The notes under the pieces are model-generated. The model saw only the letters and a list, made by a program, of their open reading frames with translations. It was not told the origin of the DNA and did no database searches. Shown here piece by piece: positions 56,763-64,000 of a DNA stretch of 64,000 bases. This stretch comes from Solibacillus sp. FSL W7-1464 (lineage in GTDB: Bacteria > Bacillota > Bacilli > Bacillales_A > Planococcaceae): assembly GCF_038004425.1 (NCBI RefSeq), contig NZ_JBBORC010000001.1, forward strand, positions 3,139,001-3,203,000, in the 5' to 3' direction. Within the stretch, counting starts at the first letter, position 1; each line of letters starts with the position of its first letter. The position numbers and the translations under genes are program-made.

Positions 56763-58160
56763 TTATGAAGTTACTTTAGTGGAACCTTTTACTTCACGAC
56801 GGATATACTTGCCGCTTCCAAGCTGTCCGACGAATTTTTTATCTTGAATGACATACTCACCGCGCACTAGCACACTTGTCGGTTCACCCGTCACTTCCAG
56901 CCCTTCAAATGCGTTGTAGTCCACATTCATATGATGTGTTTCCACAGAAATCGTACGTTTTACAGTCGGATCGAATAATACGATATCCGCATCTGAACCG
57001 ACCGCGATTGTTCCTTTTTTAGGGAATAGCCCAAAAATCTTCGCAGACTGCGTTGAAATCATATCGACAAACTCGTTTTCCGTAATACGGCCTTTCGCAA
57101 CACCTTCTGAATACAGTACAGAGAAACGGTCTTCGATAAACGGTCCGCCGTTCGGGATTTTCGAGAAGTCGTTCTTCCCTAACGTTTTCTTGCCGTTGAA
57201 GCTGAACGAACATTGGTCCGAACCAATCGTTTGCAGCTGCTTCGCCTTCAATGCATTCCACAATACTTCCTGATGCTCTACAGGACGTAACGGCGGAGAC
57301 CATACATATTTCGCACCTTCAAAGTTCGGCTTTTCCAATGCCGTCTGGTCAAGCACTAAATACGGCGGACAAGTCTCGCCTAATACGTTGTAGCCTTTGT
57401 TACGTGCCGAGATGATTTCATCTACCGCTTCTTTACACGTTACATGCACAACATATAATTGCGCTCCAGCCAAGTTCGCCAGCTCAATCGCACGCTTCGT
57501 CGCTTCCCCTTCTACTTCAGGCGGACGAGTAAGCGCATGATAAATCGGCTCTGTCTGACCATTTGCCTTCGCTTCTTCTACTAGCTCATCGATAACCGAT
57601 CCGTTCTCACAATGGACCATAACCGTTGCCCCAAGCTTCTTCCCGACTTTAAACGCCTGGAATAGCGTACGATCCGTCGCCTGGAATTCCTTCGCATATG
57701 CAAGGAACACTTTGATCGAGCTGATCCCGCCCCGTTCCAACGCTTCCGGTAATTCCTGCAGGCGCTGCTCATTCAAATCACCGATCATTAAGTGGAAGCC
57801 ATAGTCGATTACGGCTTTATCTTTTGCTTTACCATGCCATGTATCGATCGCATCCATCAGTGTTGGGGAGCCCGCACTAATACAGAAATCGATGATTGTC
57901 GTTGTTCCTCCGTATGCCGCAGCAATTGTTCCAGATTGCCAGTCATCATCTGTTACCGTGTTGTTGAACGGCATATCGAGATGGGTATGAGGGTCAATAC
58001 CACCCGGGAATAAAAGCTTTCCTGTTGCATCAATAATTTCCGCTTCCGCATCATCTATTTTTGCTGCAATTTGAGTGATGATCCCATCCTCAATCAGCAC
58101 ATCCCCTTTAAACGTATCCGCAGCAGTAACAATTGTTCCCCCAGTAATAATCTTTTTCAT
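56763..58160 (-). CDS. hydA: Dihydropyrimidinase (D-hydantoinase)
   Basis: A 465-residue amidohydrolase-superfamily enzyme. The metal-binding DPHTHLDMPF is near 57, with the carboxylated Lys region GISSIKVFLAYAKEFQ near 150, the His ligands in TVMVHCENG and LYVVHVTCKEAVDEI, and the catalytic Asp region IGSDQCSFSFNGKKT near 315. It opens the ring of dihydrouracil or hydantoins to N-carbamoyl-beta-amino acids. GGAGGG precedes the ATG. It heads the hydA-preT-preA-permease gene set. Confidence 0.95.
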   Translation of the reverse strand: MKKIITGGTIVTAADTFKGDVLIEDGIITQIAAKIDDAEAEIIDATGKLLFPGGIDPHTHLDMPFNNTVTDDDWQSGTIAAAYGGTTTIIDFCISAGSPTLMDAIDTWHGKAKDKAVIDYGFHLMIGDLNEQRLQELPEALERGGISSIKVFLAYAKEFQATDRTLFQAFKVGKKLGATVMVHCENGSVIDELVEEAKANGQTEPIYHALTRPPEVEGEATKRAIELANLAGAQLYVVHVTCKEAVDEIISARNKGYNVLGETCPPYLVLDQTALEKPNFEGAKYVWSPPLRPVEHQEVLWNALKAKQLQTIGSDQCSFSFNGKKTLGKNDFSKIPNGGPFIEDRFSVLYSEGVAKGRITENEFVDMISTQSAKIFGLFPKKGTIAVGSDADIVLFDPTVKRTISVETHHMNVDYNAFEGLEVTGEPTSVLVRGEYVIQDKKFVGQLGSGKYIRREVKGSTKVTS

Positions 58161-58542
58161 ATGAACCCTCCTAGTTTTCTAGTAATTTCTGTTGAAAAAA
58201 TGAAAAACCAAAGTGCATCTAGTATTTGAGAATATTTACTAGTTTTTAAGCATATAATTTAATATATAGTATTATATGTAACAATTAGTAACATAATATC
58301 TAATTCACGAAAAAAATTTAAATAAATATTTTCCGCTAATAAATCCTTTGAGAATCCTTCATATACATAACTTTACTGAATATTTCGACTAAAATTAATA
58401 TACAAAAGGTAATTTTTTCCGGAAACTTTTTAGACAAAAGGTTAAAAGTTGTAAGGAAATATACTATAATTATGTAAGTTTTTCTAACATAATGTATTGT
58501 TTTTGTCGGGTTTCTATTAGGAGTGCGGTTCTTTCGGAAGTT
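58161..58542. other. AT-rich promoter region of hydA
   Basis: About 380 bp of very AT-rich sequence between the hydA start and array 4. It should hold the hydA promoter and perhaps PucR sites; no clear motif could be picked by eye. Confidence 0.45.
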
Positions 58543-59079
58543 TTCTAAAATATTGGGAGGATGTTCTAATATATTTTTATTTGTTCTAATAAAAGTCGGA
58601 TTTTCTAATATATCGTTCTATTGTTCTAATATGTGTACGCAATGTTCTAATATCCACTCGTGATCTTCAAATATCTACCCCGTTTCTTCTAATATCCGCA
58701 GGCAATGTTCTAATAAAACTATAAACTTGCCTACTCCCAAGCCTAAAACTGCGTCCGCCACCACGATTACCGCCCAATCTTCTAATAAACCCCCTAACTG
58801 TTCTAATAACCGGGCTACTTCTTCTAATATCCATAACAAATGTTCTAATAAAATATAAATTTGCCTCTACCCGAGCCTAAATCAGTATCTGCAAATCCCA
58901 TTACCGCCCAATCTTCTAATAAACACCCCAACTTTTCTAATAACCGGTCCTCTTCTTTTAATAACCGCCACCAATATTCCAATAAAACCACCTTCCCGCT
59001 ATCCGACAACCTGCACTTCTAATAAACTCCCTTTTTCTAATAACCGCCCTCCCGCGTCCGCCGACCTCTCGTTCCAATA
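58543..59079 (+). repeat. TTCTAATA box array 4 (about 20 boxes)
   Basis: Head boxes lie at 58543 (TTCTAAAA), 58564, 58584, 58603, 58624, 58645, 58666 (TTCAAATA), 58687 and 58708. Blocks lie at 58780, 58801, 58822, 58843 and at 58914, 58935, 58956 (TTTTAATA), 58977 (TTCCAATA). A decayed tail has boxes at 59017, 59035 and 59072 (TTCCAATA). The head spacing 21-20-19-21-21-21-21-21 matches arrays 1 and 2 closely. The linkers are 71-72 bp steps and share TTACCGCCCAATC, which differs from the linkers of arrays 1 and 2. Confidence 0.93.
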
Positions 59080-59084
59080 AATAC

Positions 59085-59122
59085 AAAAAACAGCCTAACC
59101 CCACATCCGGATTCAGGCTGTT
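59085..59122 (-). terminator. Intrinsic terminator of the semialdehyde dehydrogenase gene
   Basis: On the minus strand AACAGCCT / AGGCTGTT is followed by TTTTG. It lies 6 bp from array 4. Confidence 0.85.
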
Positions 59123-59134
59123 TCTGCATGTATT

Positions 59135-60652
59135 TTAGTTATTGCTAGGGAAAGCGAAAGTCGATGCTGTCGTTTCTGTTGTGTCTGGCCAGCGTTCCGA
59201 TACTGTTTTCGTCTTCGTAAAGAATCGGGCCTGATCCGGACCAAACATATGCCCTTCACCAAAGCGCGAACCTTTGAAGCCGGCAAAATTGTGATAGCCG
59301 ACTGGGATTGGAATCGGCACATTGACGCCGACCATACCGACATCAATCTCCGTCGTAAACTTGCGCGCTGCCGCACCATCGTTCGTGAAGATCGTTACCC
59401 CATTTGCCAGATCCTGACCGTTAATGAAATCGATCGCTTCTGCAAGCGAGTTTACGCGCACGACATTACGAGCCGGACCGAAAACTTCCTCATCGAAAAT
59501 TTCCATCTCCTTCGTAATATTGTCCAGCAATGTCGGACCGACGAAGAAGCCTTCCGAGTTTTTCACGATATCCAGTTCACGGCCGTCCACTACAACCGTT
59601 GCACCTTGACGTTCTGCCAGATCGATTGCTTTCAAAATATTCTCTTTCGACTCTTTCGAAATGACCGGACCAAAATCCGTGCCTTCTTCTTTATAGCTGC
59701 CCACTTTTAAATTGCTGATTTTCTCTTTTAAAATCGCAACAAGTCGGTCAGCCGTCTCTTCACCAACCGGCATAATCGTCGAAATCGCCATGCAGCGTTG
59801 GGAAGCCGCGCCGTATGCTGCACCGATAAACGCGTTCGCCACTTGCTCTAAATCCGCATCCGGCATAACGACCATATTGTTTTTCCCGCCGCCTAGAGCC
59901 GTTACGCGCTTGCCGTATTTTGAACCCGTTTCGTAAATATATTTCGCAACAGGTGTCGAGCCGACAAATGAAATCGCCTGAACAGTCGGGTTTTCCAATA
60001 GCTCATTTACCGCGTCCTTACTGCCGTTTACTACTGTCCAAATTCCGTCCGGCAGTCCTGCTTTTTTCCACAGCTCACTGACAAACAGTGAAGTCATCGG
60101 CACCTTTTCAGATGCTTTTAAAATAACCGCATTCCCGACAGCGACCGCCATCGAAGTTTGCGCTAACGGCACCATGATCGGGAAGTTGAATGGCGAGATC
60201 GCCGCCACGACACCTAAAGGATACTTCGCAGAGTAGGCATTAATCTGACCACCTACATTGACCGAATATTCCCCTTTCACCAGATGAGGCGCACCGATTG
60301 CCAAGTCAACCGATTCCAGTGCACGAGTCACTTCACCGCGTGCATCCTCCAATGTTTTGCCGCTCTCCATACAAATAATATCCAACAGCTGATCCATATT
60401 TTCTGTCAGTAAAAATCGGAAACGCATCAATACTTCCGCACGCTTCGCAACAGATAAATCGCGCCATGCCGGGAAAGCCGCTTTTGCTGCTGCAATGGCT
60501 TCACGTGTTTCTTCAGCTGTCGCAATCGGAACTTCGGCAATTACTTCGCCTGTCGTCGGGTTATAAACTTTCGAGTAGTTGTTGCTCTTCCCTTCGACCA
60601 ATTCCCCATTGATAAAATGTGTTAATTTTTTTACCGAAACTGCTTCTGTCAT
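59135..60652 (-). CDS. mmsA: CoA-acylating (methyl)malonate-semialdehyde dehydrogenase
   Basis: A 505-residue aldehyde dehydrogenase of the MmsA/IolA group. Visible are SPFNFPIMVPLAQTSMAVAV near 150, SFVGSTPVAKYIYETGSKYG near 230, the ALGGGKNNMVVMPDADLEQV segment near 255, and the catalytic Cys in AASQRCMAIST near 288. In this setting it should turn malonate semialdehyde from beta-alanine into acetyl-CoA and CO2. GGGGGATC lies before the ATG. It directly follows the aminotransferase gene. Confidence 0.92.
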   Translation of the reverse strand: MTEAVSVKKLTHFINGELVEGKSNNYSKVYNPTTGEVIAEVPIATAEETREAIAAAKAAFPAWRDLSVAKRAEVLMRFRFLLTENMDQLLDIICMESGKTLEDARGEVTRALESVDLAIGAPHLVKGEYSVNVGGQINAYSAKYPLGVVAAISPFNFPIMVPLAQTSMAVAVGNAVILKASEKVPMTSLFVSELWKKAGLPDGIWTVVNGSKDAVNELLENPTVQAISFVGSTPVAKYIYETGSKYGKRVTALGGGKNNMVVMPDADLEQVANAFIGAAYGAASQRCMAISTIMPVGEETADRLVAILKEKISNLKVGSYKEEGTDFGPVISKESKENILKAIDLAERQGATVVVDGRELDIVKNSEGFFVGPTLLDNITKEMEIFDEEVFGPARNVVRVNSLAEAIDFINGQDLANGVTIFTNDGAAARKFTTEIDVGMVGVNVPIPIPVGYHNFAGFKGSRFGEGHMFGPDQARFFTKTKTVSERWPDTTETTASTFAFPSNN

Positions 60653-60667
60653 TATGAAGATCCCCCT

Positions 60668-62023
60668 TTATTTAATACTGTTCACTGCTTCAATCACTGT
60701 ATTGGCAATCAGGTCTTTTTCCTCCAATGAAATTGAAAGCGGCGGTGACAGTGTTAATACGTTATTGAAGTTTGCTACCGTCACACCGTTTTTCCCGATA
60801 ATGACGCCCTTTTTCTTACAGTAGGCAATCACTGCATTAACGCGCTCAACATCAAGCGGAGTTTTCGTTTCCTTATTTTCAACAAGCTCAATCCCGATCA
60901 GTAATCCTTTTCCGCGAATATCGCCCACGAAAGGATGTTCCTCCAGATTTTCTTTCAATGTGCGCTTGAGCGATTCTCCGAGGACAACGGATTGCTCGAA
61001 TAAATTTTCGCGCTCCATAATTTCAATGTTTTTCAGTGCAACCGCACATGCGACCGGTGAACCGCCGAATGTATTAATGTGACGGAAAAATTCATATTCC
61101 CCGTTCGCCACAAACTGCTCATAAATTTCACGGCGGATGGCAGTTGCTGATAATGGCATGTAGGCACTTGTTAACCCTTTAGCCATCGTCACAATATCCG
61201 GTTTAATGCCGTAGTTCTGGAATCCGAATGCTGTACCCGTACGTCCGAAACCATTGATTACTTCGTCAACGATCAGCAGCGCACCATGTTTTTCGCACAC
61301 TTCCTTTACGCCTTTCAAGTAATCCTCATTCGGCATGATGACACCGCCACCTGTAATGATCGGCTCCATAATCACAGCAGCGATCGTTTCGGACATTTCC
61401 CAAGTCATCACCTGGTCTATGTTCTTCACACTTGGCAATGTCGTTGCATCGCCGTTGACTGCTTCTTCCGGATTCCGGTACTGGTCAGGTGGTGCTACAT
61501 GTAAAAAGCCGGGTGCTAGCGGCTCGTATTTATATTTGCGCTGCGCTTGGCCGGTTGCTGCCAATGCGCCCATTGAACTTCCATGATAAGCACGGTAGCG
61601 GGAAATGATTTTATAGCGGTTCGTATCACCTTTTTGCTGATGATATTGTCTTGCCACTTTAAACGCCACTTCATTTGCTTCCGATCCGCTGTTCGAATAG
61701 AAGACAACATATTCGTCACCAAGCAGCTCACTGATTTTCTGGCTCAGTAAAATGGCCGGTGTATGCCCATTCGTTAACGGTGTATATGAATTTTTAAGCA
61801 TTTGCTCGTAAGCTGTGTCGGCAATCTCCTTACGACCATAACCAATATTCGTACACCAAAGCCCTGCCATTGCATCCAAATATTTATTGCCATCGATGTC
61901 TGTCAGCCAAGCCCCTTCCGCTCGTTCAACGATAAATGTTGCTTCAGGGTTATAAGGTTTCATCGAATGCCATACATGTTTTTCGTCATTTGCTTTCCAG
62001 TTATACTCTACATATTGGCTCAT
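60668..62023 (-). CDS. Class III aminotransferase, probable beta-alanine/omega-amino acid:pyruvate type
   Basis: A 451-residue PLP enzyme. Visible are TDIDGNKYLDAMAGLWCTNI near 40, VVFYSNSGSEANEVAFKVAR near 110, RYRAYHGSSMGALAATGQAQ near 140, the cofactor Asp in LLIVDEVINGFGRTG near 255, and the PLP-binding Lys in VTMAKGLTSAYMPLSA near 285. The adjacent malonate-semialdehyde dehydrogenase indicates beta-alanine as donor. GGAGGG precedes the ATG. The spacer to the next gene is 15 bp, so the two form an operon. Confidence 0.92.
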   Translation of the reverse strand: MSQYVEYNWKANDEKHVWHSMKPYNPEATFIVERAEGAWLTDIDGNKYLDAMAGLWCTNIGYGRKEIADTAYEQMLKNSYTPLTNGHTPAILLSQKISELLGDEYVVFYSNSGSEANEVAFKVARQYHQQKGDTNRYKIISRYRAYHGSSMGALAATGQAQRKYKYEPLAPGFLHVAPPDQYRNPEEAVNGDATTLPSVKNIDQVMTWEMSETIAAVIMEPIITGGGVIMPNEDYLKGVKEVCEKHGALLIVDEVINGFGRTGTAFGFQNYGIKPDIVTMAKGLTSAYMPLSATAIRREIYEQFVANGEYEFFRHINTFGGSPVACAVALKNIEIMERENLFEQSVVLGESLKRTLKENLEEHPFVGDIRGKGLLIGIELVENKETKTPLDVERVNAVIAYCKKKGVIIGKNGVTVANFNNVLTLSPPLSISLEEKDLIANTVIEAVNSIK

Positions 62024-62158
62024 GCATTTCCCTCCTACATTCCTAAACTCTATTTCTATTTTCGCTCATTGGAAGATTAAGGGCATTATACATAGTGTCA
62101 AATGGATGTTTGCATCGATTTCACATTTAGCAAAGAGTTGTTCTCACCGGGCAAGAGG

Positions 62159-62327
62159 TTGATTTCCTTTCCGGGTAGGACGCTTTCCGCGGGCACGGCG
62201 TGAGGCCAACACGATGTTGGTCACAAAAGCGTTGCCACAGGACGTGGCGCTCTTAGCTTTTGTTCCCAAGTCTCAGACGTCTCGCTATTCCCGCAGGAGT
62301 CGCCTCCCCTCCATTCCAATCAACCTG
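62159..62327. repeat. MITE-like intergenic element with GGTTGATT ends
   Basis: The ends GGTTGATTTCCTTTCC and CCATTCCAATCAACC are imperfect inverted repeats. The inside has GACGCTTTCCGCGGG and CCCGCAGGAGTCGCC, GTTGCCAC / GTGGCGC pairing and long potential stems. This type of GC-rich element is scattered in Bacillaceae genomes. A related shorter element lies at 33842-33979. The rest of 62024-62362 holds no gene. Confidence 0.7.
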
Positions 62328-62362
62328 TTTCACATTTATTCGCGTCATCATCATTCACTACT

Positions 62363-63901
62363 CTAAACCTTCACACCCTCATAATAATTATGCTTCGTCA
62401 TGAGCAGCATGATCTCAAGACAGAGACGGTTTTCGTACTTCATAAAATCATTGCCGATAATCTGCTCCACCTTTTCCAGGCGGTGATAAAGGGTTTGGCG
62501 GACGATGAACAGCTTTTCGGCCGTTTCCTTTTTTAGTCCGTTACACTGAAAAAACACATCGAGCGTTTGGATCAGATTCGCGTTGTGCTTGCTGTCATAA
62601 TGGCTAAGCTTTTCGATTTTTTCCTTTGCTGCCTGCATGAGACTGTTGTTGTTTTGCAGAACTTTCACCATATGGTACAGCACAAGTTCATCATAAAAAT
62701 ACGAATGCTCCATATGCTTCATCCGGATCTGCAACGTTTCCTGCGCTGTTTGATAGCTTTCTTTCAATTCATTGTAATGCGAAACATACTTCCCGACCGC
62801 GATCAGCATGTCCTGTTTATTTTGCTGGATCACCTCATTCACCACGCGGTTCATCCGCTCTTTATATGTAGCTCCCTGCGCCAGGTCATTTACGATGAAA
62901 ATCAAATATTGGGACTGCTCGACTATAAATGTGTAAAACCCTTCCTTCTGCAGTGCCTGACGAAGATTGATTTTATAGTTCGTTAAATCTTTTTTCGCAT
63001 TTTTCCTTCTCAGCTGATGTATCATAACCATCCAGCCATTATGCTTCAGCTTCTGATCGATCTCTTCGATAAAATAAAGCAGCTCATCATCGCTGTTTTC
63101 ACCTTCAAGCCACTTTTCGAAGAACTTTCGGTTTTCGCTTTCCAATTTTTCTTCAATATATAAATCTCTTAAAATAAACTGTGACAGTGTGACAACAGTG
63201 CGGTCCAAAATAAGCAAATCCAACTCAGTCATTTCTCTTTTTTCCGAGTATATATAGACCGTACCGTACAATTGATCAAATAAATTCACTTCAATCTTCG
63301 CTTTATGTTTGGCACCTAAACGATCGATATACTTTTTGCAATTTTCAATCTTTTTATCCGGGATTGCGAGACTCGTACCTTTTTTCACATCAAAATAAAT
63401 ATCCACGTTCAAATACTTTTGCATATACTGCAAAATCTTTACTTTGTCGTTCACCTTCAAAACATAATTGTTGATCTTCTGGGAATAATCTTCGAGCTGC
63501 CTTAAAATATCGTATTGCTGATGAATGATTGCTGTATGCAAATCTTGTGTAATGCCGACGAACGGGACAATCTCCTGAAAAACGATGAGCGGAAAATCCA
63601 GTTCATCCGCCAGACTGATCACACTTTCCGGAACCGTTTGAATGTACATACCCAGCTCTATACAAAGCCCGGCTACATGTAATTCGCTAAGCTGCTTTAC
63701 AAAATTCAAAAAACCTTGTTCATTATCCTTTAAAGTGACGCCCGTTGTCAGAATGAGCTCATTACCCCTTATTAGCTGCTTCACATCGGTTACTTCCAAT
63801 ATATGAATCCATTTGATCGCATGATTTAACCCGGTTTGACCTGCGACGACCTTCGCTGATTCAAAGTATTTTCGATTTAGAACTTCTTTTACGGTTAACA
63901 T
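62363..63901 (-). CDS. PucR-family transcriptional regulator
   Basis: A 512-residue protein. The N-terminal PucR domain (about 1-120) shows LTVKEVLNRKYFESAKVVAG, HILEVTDVKQLIRGNELILT and LADELDFPLIVFQEIVPFVG. The middle resembles a GGDEF-like CdaR module. The C-terminal HTH_30 domain (about 450-505) shows TLDVFFQCNGLKKETAEKLF, VRQTLYHRLEKVEQIIG and NRLCLEIMLLM. ATG 63901 follows GGGGGC. By position it controls the aminotransferase and pyrimidine catabolic genes; family members respond to purine or pyrimidine breakdown products. Confidence 0.92.
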   Translation of the reverse strand: MLTVKEVLNRKYFESAKVVAGQTGLNHAIKWIHILEVTDVKQLIRGNELILTTGVTLKDNEQGFLNFVKQLSELHVAGLCIELGMYIQTVPESVISLADELDFPLIVFQEIVPFVGITQDLHTAIIHQQYDILRQLEDYSQKINNYVLKVNDKVKILQYMQKYLNVDIYFDVKKGTSLAIPDKKIENCKKYIDRLGAKHKAKIEVNLFDQLYGTVYIYSEKREMTELDLLILDRTVVTLSQFILRDLYIEEKLESENRKFFEKWLEGENSDDELLYFIEEIDQKLKHNGWMVMIHQLRRKNAKKDLTNYKINLRQALQKEGFYTFIVEQSQYLIFIVNDLAQGATYKERMNRVVNEVIQQNKQDMLIAVGKYVSHYNELKESYQTAQETLQIRMKHMEHSYFYDELVLYHMVKVLQNNNSLMQAAKEKIEKLSHYDSKHNANLIQTLDVFFQCNGLKKETAEKLFIVRQTLYHRLEKVEQIIGNDFMKYENRLCLEIMLLMTKHNYYEGVKV

Positions 63902-64000
63902 AAGCAGCCCCCTATCATTAACAATTCGTCCATACAATTATTGTAACATTTTACATTAAGTATATATTAATTTGTTATATGCTAGTGCTAATGTTTATAT

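Overview
The window looks like a low-to-moderate GC, spore-forming Firmicute chromosome of the Bacillales, most like the Solibacillus/Lysinibacillus branch of Planococcaceae. The evidence is the gene order cggR-gap-pgk-tpiA-gpmI-eno, the block secG-est-rnr-smpB-ssrA, a CotF-type coat protein, an SLH surface protein, strong AGGAGG ribosome sites and frequent TTG/GTG starts. The genus is inferred from gene content, not proven.

Layout. 0-5 kb: tail of a probable TetR gene, an acyl-CoA synthetase/acyl-CoA dehydrogenase pair, and a 1.9-kb group IIC-type intron with a frameshifted reverse transcriptase, sitting next to a terminator hairpin. 5-10 kb: an XRE/membrane-protein pair, a DUF421 protein and a 699-residue SLH surface protein with 213-bp tandem repeats. 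10-16 kb: a four-gene operon (RpiR regulator, M20 hydrolase, GNAT transferase, N-acylamino-acid racemase), which fits the N-succinyl pathway turning D- into L-amino acids, followed by a YkvI-type transporter. 16-30 kb: a looser accessory region with membrane proteins, an SDR with a TetR regulator, a SEDS protein, an ECF sigma/anti-sigma pair, several gene remnants, palindromic repeats and an AT-rich zinc-ribbon/HEPN-like gene beside ssrA. 30-36 kb: tmRNA, SmpB, RNase R, carboxylesterase, SecG. 36-48 kb: an orphan transposase-like HTH gene, an MFS exporter and the complete lower-glycolysis operon under CggR. 48-52 kb: TPM/LemA envelope proteins, a coat protein and small ORFs. 52-64 kb: reductive pyrimidine catabolism (PreT/PreA, dihydropyrimidinase, NCS1 permease, beta-alanine-type aminotransferase, malonate-semialdehyde dehydrogenase and a PucR regulator).

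The most striking non-coding signal is four intergenic arrays of the 8-bp box TTCTAATA. They lie at 37231-37670, 39629-40211, 48167-48755 (inverted) and 58543-59079 and hold about 80 boxes in all. The boxes are spaced almost exactly 21 bp apart (two DNA turns) with variable 13-bp fillers. In three arrays the boxes follow a shared plan: a 9-box head, then blocks of mostly four boxes separated by long linkers. Each array lies 6-77 bp beyond the intrinsic terminator of a minus-strand gene. I do not recognise them as any named repeat family.

Other structure includes three families of palindromic or MITE-like intergenic repeats, a clear CggR operator and sigma-A promoter, and likely operators for the RpiR, XRE and TetR regulators.
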